Assembly: GCF_003634965.1 (NCBI RefSeq)
Contig: NZ_RBXP01000002.1
Coordinates: forward strand, 48,350 to 112,349
Direction of reading: 5' to 3'
DNA length: 64,000 nucleotides
Origin: Azonexus fungiphilus
GTDB lineage: Bacteria; Pseudomonadota; Gammaproteobacteria; Burkholderiales; Rhodocyclaceae
Every line of letters starts with the position of its first letter. Position 1 is the stretch's first letter. Under the pieces are notes generated by a model. It searched no databases. It worked only from the letters and a program-made list of their open reading frames with translations, and was not told the origin of the DNA. Position numbers and translations under genes: made by a program. Shown here piece after piece: positions 44,763-54,385 of the stretch.

Positions 44763-47464
44763 GTCGAAAACCACTCATATTTGACGCACCCGAAAAGAGT
44801 GCCGCACATCAAACCCTGATCGACTCGGCTCATTCCGCAGGACTGGATACCGAGGCAATCCGCGACTTGCTGTGGTTGATCAACGCCCACCCTGCGCTGA
44901 TCGCTCACGATTATGTGTTCCGGCACATTGGGCAAATCCTGAATAGTGACCTTTGCTCCGATGAAAACCTCACCTGGGCCGATGACTGGAAAGACAGCAT
45001 TCCGGCCTGGCAAGCTTTCTGCGACTGGATCGATTTCAATGCGCATGCTCTCGCAAAAAGGCATTCCGCGCTTGCTGAACTGACCAAAACAGGCACTGAT
45101 CACAGAAAAAACCCGCTGATTCGCCAAGGATCAACCCGGCACGGCATCGTAACCGCCTTGCGTACAGTTCACGAGAACGCAATCGATGGAACCCAGACCG
45201 AGGATCAAAAACAATATCTCCATTTGCAAGGGCACTGCATGCTGGCATTCATCGAGGCGCGCTTTCAGGAAAGCACTCGAGACCAGTATGAAGCGTATGA
45301 CGGCGCAGAAGAATTCCCGAAAAATGCGCCCACACCTTCCGATCCAGTTGGGCTAGCGATCCGCACCCTGTCCTACAAAAAATGGAAGGATTTGCTTGAA
45401 AGGCTTCCGAACGAGGCGAATACGGAAGTTTTTTCAATAAAAATCGCCCAGCAATTCGACAAAAACAAGATAAAGACACTGGATGCTGAAGCGCGACAGA
45501 TTTGCGCCAGGCTGCGGCTGTGCTTCGAGCGCCTGAATGAAATATGTTCTACCGGCCATTCGTCATTCGCAGCTCGTAAAGGGCACGATCAGAGTACTGG
45601 CAGCGGCGAAATTCAGCATGGATTTATCGACCGTAATTGGGCCGCAGGGGAGATTCTCATTCAACCGGGCCTGTCGCCCTGTGAAGATCCGGATATCGTC
45701 GTTCAGACGCTGCCCACGGCCAGCTTTATCGCACTGAACAAAGATGAATCCATCAGGGATTTAGAGGCGAGCGGCATTCACTCCCGTGAGCATCATGAAG
45801 AAATCTTCCAGTTGTACGATCCGAAAGCCGAGGCCAGTACGCTGCAAAGGCTACGTTTCCAGCAGTGTGCGCTGGATATGGCCGCGCAACATTTCCCTTG
45901 GGACTATTCGCAACTCACGGCCGGCGAGCTTCCTCGTCTTTACCGAGCAATCGAACACCGCATTGAATATTTTCAGTGCGGAAACGGCCCAAAACAGAGA
46001 GTCGAGCAGCAGGCAGTGTTCGCCGCGATGTTGCTGACATCATTGTTTCTCGGCCAACCGCTCACGCAAATCAGAACGATCAAGCGAATTGACGTTTCTT
46101 CCCTGGGCGAACTGCCTTCTCTAGCGAGAGACAGCAAGGGGGCCGATACCTGCGCGATTTTTCAGCTTTCTGCAGACGTGGATACAGAGGATCGACTAAT
46201 CGCCTTCCTAGTACCAGCCAAAACACCCGTGCTGAAAGTGGATGCTGCCCAGGAGGAAAAACCCAACCAGCCGCGCCAAGCCTACCTCCTATTACCCGCC
46301 CCAGAAATTCTGACGACACCCCTCGAAACACTCTGCCGTCTGCGCAACAGAGGCAACACCGAACGCATCTTTGGTCTGGAAGAGAAAACCGTATCGACTT
46401 TGAAATCCGAGTTTTTCGGGGCTTTCTCAGAGAAATATCCCAACCACCGAATCACCACGGAGAAAATCCGGCGCCAACTCGGTGAAATTCTTGTTCATCA
46501 AACCAATGAACTCACCGTGAAGTGGCTGATCACCTCGGATGATAAAGGGAGTACCGAACCGCGAATGCACTACACCCGTCACGATCATGACAGCCTGGTG
46601 GCGCATTACATGCGGGCAGCCCAGAGTTTGGCTAAAAAGGCCCACCAACTCTGGAAATTCTGTGACCTTTTCCCTCTAGCGCCGGAAATACGAAAACTCA
46701 TTGCTGAATGCACCGTCGGATGCCAGTTCCGTGTCGAAACCTCGACGCTGCAAGACTTGATCGCTGCCTTGCAAGAAGAGTTGGTGATCAGGCAATCCGA
46801 GCTGCGGTCACTTGATGACATCCATCGCTATCACAACGCTTATACGCTGTATGTCTGGCTATTCCAGTCCCTGACAACGACGATGCGGGCGATTTGCTCA
46901 CCGGATCGCATGCTCAACGTGAAGAAAGACTGGCGCGTGCAGCACAGCCATCTGCCAGCCGGCCTGTCGGACAAAGACAGCGACTATGAAGAGCGCGCTC
47001 GCTACGTTGTGATCCCTAAATCGCTCAGCATTCAGCTGCGCCACTACCAAAAGCACCTGGCCAAATACTTGGCCCATTGCCTCCGCCAAAGTGAGGCGCC
47101 CGAGGGTTTTGTCATCTGGGAAAAGCACAAAAAAAGCTACCGCGTCCGGCCATTAAGCCCCAAATGGCTGGGCGAAGCCCTAAAGGCCTGGGGGTGCAAT
47201 ATCCCAGTGAACTTTCATCGGGCTTATCTGCGCAGTGAGCTGATCGCCTGCGGCTGCCCCGGGGAAATCATTGACGCCTTCATGGGCCATGCCAACCGGG
47301 GCGAGTTACCGTTTCTGCGTTACTCGACCTTTGACTATGAGAAGTACCGCCAGCAGATACTCGGCTATCTGGAATCGATACAAACATCGCTGGGACTCAA
47401 GGCCATTGCCAGCCACCTGCTGCCTCATATGTCACGATCAACGGTAGCGGACATTCATGTCTGA
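44759..47464 (+). CDS. Large divergent tyrosine recombinase (901 aa)
   Basis: A predicted site-specific recombinase, far longer than the usual 300-450 aa. About 680 N-terminal residues show no domain I recognise. The C-terminal catalytic region has Arg710 (TTTMRAIC), a possible Lys in VVIPKSL, Arg821 in NFHRAYL (the first His of HxxR is Asn818), His844 in MGHAN and a candidate nucleophile Tyr855 in LRYSTFD. The spacing of 23 residues between Arg821 and His844 is that of XerD. It is coupled to the small gene before it, and the next recombinase overlaps its end by eight bases. Confidence 0.85.
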   Translation: MSRKPLIFDAPEKSAAHQTLIDSAHSAGLDTEAIRDLLWLINAHPALIAHDYVFRHIGQILNSDLCSDENLTWADDWKDSIPAWQAFCDWIDFNAHALAKRHSALAELTKTGTDHRKNPLIRQGSTRHGIVTALRTVHENAIDGTQTEDQKQYLHLQGHCMLAFIEARFQESTRDQYEAYDGAEEFPKNAPTPSDPVGLAIRTLSYKKWKDLLERLPNEANTEVFSIKIAQQFDKNKIKTLDAEARQICARLRLCFERLNEICSTGHSSFAARKGHDQSTGSGEIQHGFIDRNWAAGEILIQPGLSPCEDPDIVVQTLPTASFIALNKDESIRDLEASGIHSREHHEEIFQLYDPKAEASTLQRLRFQQCALDMAAQHFPWDYSQLTAGELPRLYRAIEHRIEYFQCGNGPKQRVEQQAVFAAMLLTSLFLGQPLTQIRTIKRIDVSSLGELPSLARDSKGADTCAIFQLSADVDTEDRLIAFLVPAKTPVLKVDAAQEEKPNQPRQAYLLLPAPEILTTPLETLCRLRNRGNTERIFGLEEKTVSTLKSEFFGAFSEKYPNHRITTEKIRRQLGEILVHQTNELTVKWLITSDDKGSTEPRMHYTRHDHDSLVAHYMRAAQSLAKKAHQLWKFCDLFPLAPEIRKLIAECTVGCQFRVETSTLQDLIAALQEELVIRQSELRSLDDIHRYHNAYTLYVWLFQSLTTTMRAICSPDRMLNVKKDWRVQHSHLPAGLSDKDSDYEERARYVVIPKSLSIQLRHYQKHLAKYLAHCLRQSEAPEGFVIWEKHKKSYRVRPLSPKWLGEALKAWGCNIPVNFHRAYLRSELIACGCPGEIIDAFMGHANRGELPFLRYSTFDYEKYRQQILGYLESIQTSLGLKAIASHLLPHMSRSTVADIHV

Positions 47465-50400
47465 TCAACTATGGCAATCAGTGGGCAGCCATTGCCTCCC
47501 GGTACTGGCAAGCCGGATTGAAGATTTGCGTAGGTGGCTCGACAGGATTTCGTCAAAAAATCCGCATGCGGCGGTTCTCTCAGACAAGACGGACGTTGAA
47601 ACCTCACTAGCCGACGCAAGAAGCGCCGAAGCCCTGGAGATCGAAGTGATTCGCCAGGTCGGATTAAAACAATTGAGCAAGCGTGAGGCCGCTGACTGGT
47701 TACGCTTACTGTATCTCGCGGAAGAGAGCTGGAACGCTACCAACGCAATCCCGATTGCGCACACACGATTGGCCAGACTTCCCGCGGCACAGCCTAGCCC
47801 GTTCAAGAAGGACAACATCAGTCATCTGCCTCGGGTTGAGGCGTGGCGCCAAGCGTTACAGATAGCATTACGTACTGACGCAATCACCTCATCGGCGCAG
47901 TTGCTCAAAGCAGCCACCCTCTTGTCGGCACTACTCTTTGGCGCACTGATCGACAGCAAAAAACTCTGCATCCTCGGGAAGTTCGCAGGTCAGCCGACAT
48001 CGCAAGCAGGCGGTTATCGCTACCTTGAGTTCAACCTGCCTTATGCCGGCATGGGAAACCACCATACCCAACGCTGGTATCCCGACCCCATGACCAGCCT
48101 ATTACTCTGGCACCCGGCCGCACGATCGGCGGAGAAAATAGCACGGTTGCCCATGGCTGACATCAAATCTGTCCTGCTTGCCGGCAGACTGAACAAATCC
48201 GCCTTGCCTCAGGGAACGAAAGATCTGCTCGATGCGGCGACGGCATGGTGGCAACTCAAGATGGCGCCGATCGACATTCACGGGCTTCAACGAAGTTTTC
48301 TTGTTCATTCCATCCATCGCCGAACCTGGCGACGTCTTCACGCACCAGGAAATAATCAGACTGATATTTCCGCCGCACCTGCCGCTGAGCCACCCGATGA
48401 AGGCTCAGCGGAGAAAGACGACCTGTTCGTGATCTATCCCTGGCTGCAGGCGCTCGACGCACTTTTCCAGTCCAAGAGCAAAACTGCAGCCCTCGGAAAA
48501 TTACCAGCCTCCGCTACCGAAGGGACGACAAGTCACCTGCTTCAAGCTTGGCTCCACTTCGTAATTTCTGGGAACAGCTCGACCAAGCAGGCCCGTAGCC
48601 TGAAGACCTTGGCGAAAGAATGCATTCCAGCTTGCACCCAGTTACTGGCTTCGCTCGGTGACACCTCCCCGCTTCAGGCAACGTCCCCAGACGCCACGAC
48701 GCTGGCTGTGCTGATGGACGCGTATCAGGAGATTCTCGGGGAAATTCCCCAGAGCAGTCAGCGCAAATCGCTCGCAATCGGACTGCGGGAGTTTCATCAC
48801 TTTCTCGTCAAAAAACATGGGGTCGAGCCACTACCTTCGTTGGAGACTGCACTCGGGGAAGATGCTGGACTCCTGCCGGTAGACGCCAATCTCATTACTT
48901 TCGATGATTACGAAGCCGCACAGACTTGGCTCGAAACACCGCGCGTCAATAGCAAGCCCCCAGGCATCATCGAGATCGCCCAACTGGTACTCATGTTCGC
49001 TTTCCGGCTGGGCATGAGACGTCAGGAAATCTGGGGGCTGCAACTCGATGATGTTGATATCGAGGGCGAAGGTGAAATCTCGATCATCGTTCGCCCGAAT
49101 ACCGTCCGGCGCCTGAAAACCCCCAGCTCGAAACGTGTCATCCCTGCTGACGCTTTTTTGTCGGCAGCGGAATTAGTGAAGCTCAGGGCCTGGGTGGCAG
49201 CGCGCACGGAGCCGTTCCAAAACAAGATGAAGTACAAGGCCCGCAGCGAGGCGCCTTTGTTTCCGGCGCAGATCAACGATCACCCGATCTCGGCTGAGAA
49301 CATCGCAAAATTGATTTTTGAGGCGCTACGCACTGTCACTGGCGACCGGCATCTGTACTTGCATCACTTGCGGCACGCCTTCGGCACCTGGAGCTATCTG
49401 CGGCTACGTGCACCAGACTACCCCAGGGTTTGCGATTTTTTTAGCGACACTCCGCTGACGTTGGCAGCGATTCGGCAGGGGAGTGAACTACGCCGGCGGC
49501 TGATCGGTACCGATGTCAGTCCCTCCCGTAAGTACGCCTATGCGGTCGCCCGGCTTCTGGGACATTCGAGTCCAGCGGTCTCGATGGCGCACTACCTTCA
49601 CGGCGACGATCTCATCTGGGCGAGCATCGTCCAGGAAGAGGCCTTATCGCTGAAGCTTGCGACATTTCTGGCCGTTTCTAGCATCCCGCGATCGACGGCG
49701 TTTTCTTGGCCGAAAAATAGCAGCAGCAGAAAGCATGCATTTCTGCAGGAACTTGTGGAACAAGCCTATAACGAGGCATGCCCTACCCAAGTGGCACCAG
49801 CAAAACAAGGGCGCCCAAGGAAAGAGGCAAATTCACCCAACGTGCAGTCTGTCTCATTCGAGCAGCTATTAATCGCCTATCAGCAAGTTGCCCAGAGGGA
49901 ATTGCCGCTTGAACGCATCGCCGAGCAAGTAAAGCTCGACATCGGCGTACTGCAACGGATTGAGGCCGGGCTGGAGGCCATTCCCGGCAGGAAGAAAGAC
50001 GGTGCGCCAAGCGTTTACCGGTTACGCCCACGAAAACTCGTCATGCCGCCAGAGGCCTTGTTCAACGCCTTGCTCAGACTGCACGTGAAAGATGCCGACT
50101 TATTCGACCGTGGCACCCGCATATTCCTAGAGAACTACAACCCGCAGCATTGCGATGTGGTTTTTCGGGGAGAGAAGGCAGCGCAGGATCTGCGTACCTA
50201 TCTGACCTTCCTGAAGACGATTGGCCTCACGGGGAAGTCCGTCCGGTTCATTCACCGGGTTACGCCTCCATTGGCTGCAGAGACGAACTGGGCGGCCAAG
50301 CTCGTGACAAAGTTCAACCCAGCCGCTTCAATCAAGACGGTCGCCTCGCCGAATAAAGCCAAAGCCCAGAGCTACGCCAAATGGCTGGGCGCGCAATTGA

Positions 50401-50480
50401 TCGACGAGGCAAGCAAAGCAATCGGGCTGGATTACTGGATGGTGATTTGGCTAGCCAGAAGCGTACTCTTCGTCAGATGA
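47457..50480 (+). CDS. Very large tyrosine recombinase with C-terminal extension (1007 aa)
   Basis: A second recombinase in the operon. The catalytic set is complete: Arg521/522 (LGMRRQEI), Lys559 (SSKRVIP), His636/637-x-Arg639 (LHHLRHAFG), His703 (LLGHSS) and Tyr713 (AHYLHG). About 410 N-terminal residues are unassigned, with an SAM-like core-binding region probably around 410-490. After the Tyr come about 290 more residues, including a helix-turn-helix-like stretch (LERIAEQVKLDIGVLQRIEAG, 818-838) that may bind DNA. It starts eight bases inside the preceding gene. With the 901-aa paralogue-like partner and the tRNA half, it forms the likely integration module. Confidence 0.9.
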   Translation: MSDQLWQSVGSHCLPVLASRIEDLRRWLDRISSKNPHAAVLSDKTDVETSLADARSAEALEIEVIRQVGLKQLSKREAADWLRLLYLAEESWNATNAIPIAHTRLARLPAAQPSPFKKDNISHLPRVEAWRQALQIALRTDAITSSAQLLKAATLLSALLFGALIDSKKLCILGKFAGQPTSQAGGYRYLEFNLPYAGMGNHHTQRWYPDPMTSLLLWHPAARSAEKIARLPMADIKSVLLAGRLNKSALPQGTKDLLDAATAWWQLKMAPIDIHGLQRSFLVHSIHRRTWRRLHAPGNNQTDISAAPAAEPPDEGSAEKDDLFVIYPWLQALDALFQSKSKTAALGKLPASATEGTTSHLLQAWLHFVISGNSSTKQARSLKTLAKECIPACTQLLASLGDTSPLQATSPDATTLAVLMDAYQEILGEIPQSSQRKSLAIGLREFHHFLVKKHGVEPLPSLETALGEDAGLLPVDANLITFDDYEAAQTWLETPRVNSKPPGIIEIAQLVLMFAFRLGMRRQEIWGLQLDDVDIEGEGEISIIVRPNTVRRLKTPSSKRVIPADAFLSAAELVKLRAWVAARTEPFQNKMKYKARSEAPLFPAQINDHPISAENIAKLIFEALRTVTGDRHLYLHHLRHAFGTWSYLRLRAPDYPRVCDFFSDTPLTLAAIRQGSELRRRLIGTDVSPSRKYAYAVARLLGHSSPAVSMAHYLHGDDLIWASIVQEEALSLKLATFLAVSSIPRSTAFSWPKNSSSRKHAFLQELVEQAYNEACPTQVAPAKQGRPRKEANSPNVQSVSFEQLLIAYQQVAQRELPLERIAEQVKLDIGVLQRIEAGLEAIPGRKKDGAPSVYRLRPRKLVMPPEALFNALLRLHVKDADLFDRGTRIFLENYNPQHCDVVFRGEKAAQDLRTYLTFLKTIGLTGKSVRFIHRVTPPLAAETNWAAKLVTKFNPAASIKTVASPNKAKAQSYAKWLGAQLIDEASKAIGLDYWMVIWLARSVLFVR

Positions 50481-50737
50481 TCGGCCAAAGTTGCGATCTG
50501 GTGAAAGAGCCGCCGATGCCCCCCTTTTTTCCGAACCACCCATCGAAAAAAGAGGGAGATATTACCAACTATTGCCAATAGATGCCATACGGCAGGTACC
50601 GCACAACCAAGGCACAGGCACACAATTTCCCACCTAGGCCAATTGTACGTAGCAAGAGAGCCAATAAGAAAAAGCGTGAGAAGCTACTCAAAAGCTAGCT
50701 CAGACTTGAGGATCAGGCCGGCAGCGGGCACATTCTG

Positions 50738-52906
50738 TCAGGTATCAAGCCCTTTGCCCACCGAAAACTGGGCAACCAAACGTTCGAGTTTGTACACTGC
50801 GGAAGCGGTTTCTACCAAACTCTGATCCGAACCAAGAAGTGCCTCTTTCATGGCATCCGTCATGGCGGTAACCGAACCGATGTGCTCCTTGTGGGTGTTG
50901 GCGGTACTTGCGATGTTATTGATTGTCGCCAACACGTCATGAACAATCCCTTCCATGTCGTTACCGCTGGATACACTCTCAACAGCAATATTTATGCCCG
51001 TTTCGAGGTCAGCCATTCCTTTCTGCATAGCAAAAACCGTTCTCTCTGACTGTCCTTGAACAAGCGCAATCATTTCACCGATCTTGATCGTCGCCTGTCG
51101 TGTCCGGTCAGCTAACTTGCGCACCTCGTCAGCAACTACCGCAAAACCACGCCCTGCCCCCCCTGCCCTAGCGGCCTCGATAGTCGCATTCAAAGCCAGC
51201 AGATTAGTCTGATCAGCGATTTCCTTGATGACCAACACGATGCTATCGATCTCCAAAGTGCTCTGCTGCAACTCGCTGATCGTTGTTGTCGAGTCCGTAA
51301 TCTTCTGTTTGATGTCGGCAGAAAGAGATTGCAACTCGCAAAACCTGTTTTGCGTGTTCGCGAGACTGCGCTCGATCTCGTTACGCATTGCGCGAGCCTG
51401 CTCCGAAGCGGTATTCGCCACCATGATCTGTTCATTGATCGAGTCCAGAACCAAAGCCATAACTGACAGCATTGCCTGTGAGCGCTCTTTGGTGACAAGG
51501 CTGGTCGACATCAGCACCTGGTTGGCGTCGCTGACCTCGGAATTGATCTTGATCACCCGAGACAGTAAACGCTCGAAGCTGTCCACCAGACTGTTAATCC
51601 ACAGGGAGGTGCTGGCAATTTCATCGCGATGCGCACCGGGACGCCGCAAACGAAGCGACAAATTGCCTCCCCCTTCGGCAATACTTTGCAACATGAAATT
51701 TGTTTGATTGACGCGTGTGGACAACTGCCTCAGATGAGTCACATGAAAAATCAGCAACCCGATCAAAGAAAAAAAAAGCAAGGGTAGAAACAACTGCAAG
51801 CCGACCAATTGCAGCCACTCAGAAAATCCAACCAGGGCTCCGGCAACAAAGATAAAAATCGACGAAATCAGCGCAACCGCGCGATAGCTCGACGGCCGGC
51901 TTCGATACACCTCCTCGAGATCCGCCTCGCACATCAGGCCCCAGGTATCCGGCGAGCCTGGCATCTTAAACAATGTCCCCTTGCCGATCACCGGGATGTG
52001 CCGATAGTCGGAATAACCAGGGTAAGTCACGAACAGGTTCTCACCCTTGCGAATCGTTTCCCGCACTCCCGGGTGCAACGTACCGGACTGCGGATTATTG
52101 AAAACCAGTTCCAGTTCCGTATGCCGCTCCACGCGCACCTCCCCGTAGCGGGTTTTGATACCGTCCTTGAGATTGCCCCCCAAAGAAAAAGTACGATCCT
52201 CAAAACGCGAACGTGATAGCGCCGTTCCCGACACAACTGAAGGATCGGCAACGGCCTTGGCCATGAACAAATAATTGTCGCCAGACTCATGGAAAACATG
52301 ACCTTCTTCGCGCTGGATCAGGTCACCAAGCACATCGTTGGGCACACGTGCACATAAAAAGACCTGGCCCACCCCATCCAGATACAAAGGCAAGAAAAAC
52401 AGTAAGGTCACCGCGTCATGAAAACGCGACGAACTTGGCCCAATCCGTTCAGTCACTGGGTCGACAAAGGGACCCACCAACACTCCCTGCCCAACCTCAT
52501 GGCGTAGCAACTCCGTTGACACCGACACCCGTTCACCGATCTGCGCTTGATAACTCGAAGCAAGCACCACCGCCTGCGCATCCATCACGAACAGTTCGCT
52601 CCAATCCTCCGAAATGCGCATGCGCATCGCCAACCAGTTGTTGGAAGGAAGCATGCTTCCCATAAGAGAACGCGACAGCCCCTTGAGATGATCCCATTGC
52701 TGTTCGCCCCAATCTTGCAAAATGCGCACGCGTGTCTGCGCAACTCCCTCGAAAACCGTTTCGTAAAAACGATACTGGCTGTGATTCAGGAAAGTTGACC
52801 AGCGCATCGCCAATTTCCCGGTTTTACCAAACCAGGGCAACCAGCGTTTCTCTGCGGAAGACAAACCCATTGAAAGACTTTTCAGCAGCATGATTCCGTT
52901 TTTCAA
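50738..52906 (-). CDS. Chemoreceptor with N-terminal Cache-like domain and mid-protein membrane hairpin
   Basis: A 722-aa methyl-accepting protein. The first 340 residues form a Cache-like sensor with no hydrophobic helix before it. Two membrane helices follow at about 345-370 and 375-395 ([18 protein letters not shown] and [16 protein letters not shown]). A HAMP-like stretch comes next, then a signalling domain with tip [21 protein letters not shown] (in parts) and [14 protein letters not shown]. If the sequence start is correct, the sensor would face the cytoplasm. A missed upstream TM is not seen in the 300 bp before it. The gene is an island passenger, unlinked to the che operon, but could feed its CheA. 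Confidence 0.88.
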   Translation of the reverse strand: MKNGIMLLKSLSMGLSSAEKRWLPWFGKTGKLAMRWSTFLNHSQYRFYETVFEGVAQTRVRILQDWGEQQWDHLKGLSRSLMGSMLPSNNWLAMRMRISEDWSELFVMDAQAVVLASSYQAQIGERVSVSTELLRHEVGQGVLVGPFVDPVTERIGPSSSRFHDAVTLLFFLPLYLDGVGQVFLCARVPNDVLGDLIQREEGHVFHESGDNYLFMAKAVADPSVVSGTALSRSRFEDRTFSLGGNLKDGIKTRYGEVRVERHTELELVFNNPQSGTLHPGVRETIRKGENLFVTYPGYSDYRHIPVIGKGTLFKMPGSPDTWGLMCEADLEEVYRSRPSSYRAVALISSIFIFVAGALVGFSEWLQLVGLQLFLPLLFFSLIGLLIFHVTHLRQLSTRVNQTNFMLQSIAEGGGNLSLRLRRPGAHRDEIASTSLWINSLVDSFERLLSRVIKINSEVSDANQVLMSTSLVTKERSQAMLSVMALVLDSINEQIMVANTASEQARAMRNEIERSLANTQNRFCELQSLSADIKQKITDSTTTISELQQSTLEIDSIVLVIKEIADQTNLLALNATIEAARAGGAGRGFAVVADEVRKLADRTRQATIKIGEMIALVQGQSERTVFAMQKGMADLETGINIAVESVSSGNDMEGIVHDVLATINNIASTANTHKEHIGSVTAMTDAMKEALLGSDQSLVETASAVYKLERLVAQFSVGKGLDT

Positions 52907-53241
52907 GAGAGTGAAAAGGCCCGAAGCCAGATTGGAATAGGCGGCACTGATAATCCCTTATCGCTAGACTCACGCCAATGTGCACAACTTCACACGACTA
53001 ATTGCAGCCCCCTTCCCGATTTGCAGCGCTTAGATCCCTACGAAACGCATCGGCGCCAGCGCGCGAGGAGCAAATGGTGCACTAATACACAATTCACATA
53101 CTCCGGGCACTAGCAACGGCACTCGCAGCAGCTCTCGACATCTGACACCCGGCAGGGGCATTTCACTCCAACAATGCATCTAGCTTCTAGCGTTTTCGAC
53201 AACCAGAATTCGGAAATCCAAACAGGATTGACGAATTCGAC
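52907..53241. other. Intergenic region between two divergent island genes
   Basis: 335 bp separating the divergent receptor (minus) and LapG-like (plus) genes. It must hold both promoters. No recognisable operator, RNA or coding frame was found. An A/T-richer stretch lies near 53080-53100. Confidence 0.5.
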
Positions 53242-54027
53242 ATGGCAAGACTACGAAGCAAGAAAAGTACGCCGGCTAGCGGCACGCAAACAGCCAGCCT
53301 TTCCTCTCCTTCAAGGTTTATCCTGAGCGCCTGCCTGCCTCTATTTTGCTTTTGCCATTTGGCTTTCGCTGAAAATCGTCCCCCTACCGCCACTCAAATC
53401 CCCAGTGAAACTTACGCAAAGCAACGGCTTGACGCTTGGCAAGACTTGGCAAACAGAGCAAAGCATCTGGCGGAAGATGCCAAGATTCATCTAGTCAACG
53501 CCTTCTTCAACGAGCGCATTAGCTATGACGAAGATATCAACATTTGGGCGCAAGAAGATTACTGGGCAACCCCTTCAGAAACACTCGCCTTGGGGCGCGG
53601 AGACTGTGAAGACTACGCCTTGTCCAAGTACTTCACGCTCGTACACCTTGGGGTCGCGTCGGCAAAACTGCGACTGGTCTACGTCAAGGCGAATCAAACC
53701 AGCCCTACGGGTACGAGCTATCGTTCCCACATGGTTCTCGCCTACTACCCGAGCAATCGCAAGGCCCCCTGGATACTCGACAATCTCACCAGCGATATCC
53801 TCCCGTCCGATGCTCGGCAGGACCTGCAGCCGATTTTCAGTTTCAACATTCAAAAGCTATGGGTGGGCATTGGCAAACAGACATCCTCCGCCAACTATGC
53901 CCGCTGGCAAGACATCATCAGACGGGCAGCCTACGACTCAGCCATTGCCCAGAGTGTGGCCAGAAATACCTCGCCGCAACACGAGAAACCTCTGGTAGCC
54001 AACGCTGCCGGACAATATTACAAATAG
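53242..54027 (+). CDS. LapG-like transglutaminase-type cysteine protease (BTLCP)
   Basis: A 261-aa predicted periplasmic protease. A signal peptide with a long basic n-region ends at AFA (residue 43). The catalytic triad is Cys122 (GRGDCEDYALSKY), His163 (RSHMVLAYY) and Asp180 (WILDNLTSD), with spacing close to that of LapG. LapG cleaves large adhesins when c-di-GMP falls, under control of the LapD receptor. Neither a LapD-type GGDEF-EAL gene nor an adhesin lies next to it. An HD-GYP phosphodiesterase gene converges 358 bp downstream. Confidence 0.88.
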   Translation: MARLRSKKSTPASGTQTASLSSPSRFILSACLPLFCFCHLAFAENRPPTATQIPSETYAKQRLDAWQDLANRAKHLAEDAKIHLVNAFFNERISYDEDINIWAQEDYWATPSETLALGRGDCEDYALSKYFTLVHLGVASAKLRLVYVKANQTSPTGTSYRSHMVLAYYPSNRKAPWILDNLTSDILPSDARQDLQPIFSFNIQKLWVGIGKQTSSANYARWQDIIRRAAYDSAIAQSVARNTSPQHEKPLVANAAGQYYK

Positions 54028-54385
54028 TTGCGGAGAGCAGCGACTTGCACGCCAAGCTAGCAGGGCGAATTCGCAAGGCGAGGGCCTCGCGGGGAGGCGG
54101 CGCAAGGCGCTCGTCATGCCGAGCAGTAATCTTCACCAGCAAACGGCAACGCCGCTATGCAAACGACGTTTCTCCGTTAGCGTTCGAAAACCAGCATTTC
54201 AACCGGCGACAGAGTGTCTAGGAAAGCCGGGGCGATTCACTGGACCCGGAAATTTCCAGTTAAGACAGTACGAATACCGGTGCAGCCTCAATCGCGGACA
54301 AGATTGGGGCAGGTCAAAAGTTGCAGGATGATATGGAAAACGGATTCTCAGCCGCCCTCCAATCCGATGGCGGCCATGCATACGT
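54028..54385. other. Intergenic stretch with an insertion-sequence remnant
   Basis: 358 bp between two convergent genes. It contains the solitary IS3-type end at 54183-54239. The rest shows no convincing coding frame; small frames there are remnants without start signals. It looks like a scar of past insertions. Confidence 0.5.
54183..54239 (-). repeat. Solitary IS3-type left end (copy 1)
   Basis: Read on the minus strand it starts TGAATCGCCCCGG, then continues with a CTAGACACTCTG segment. It matches 62452-62507 at most positions (one base longer). The first 12 bases equal the end at 56512, next to the truncated IS3 orfB, so it is an orphan terminal repeat of the same element type. Confidence 0.75.

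Noticed and set aside
50481..50737. A fourth small gene of the recombinase operon
   Set aside because: The frames after the 1007-aa gene lack a ribosome site, and the best one overlaps the end of the recombinase in a shifted frame with no protein-like features. The region is left unassigned.
54183..54239. A MITE or small RNA
   Set aside because: Only one terminal repeat is present and no second inverted end within a short distance. The similarity to the IS3-type ends explains it better.
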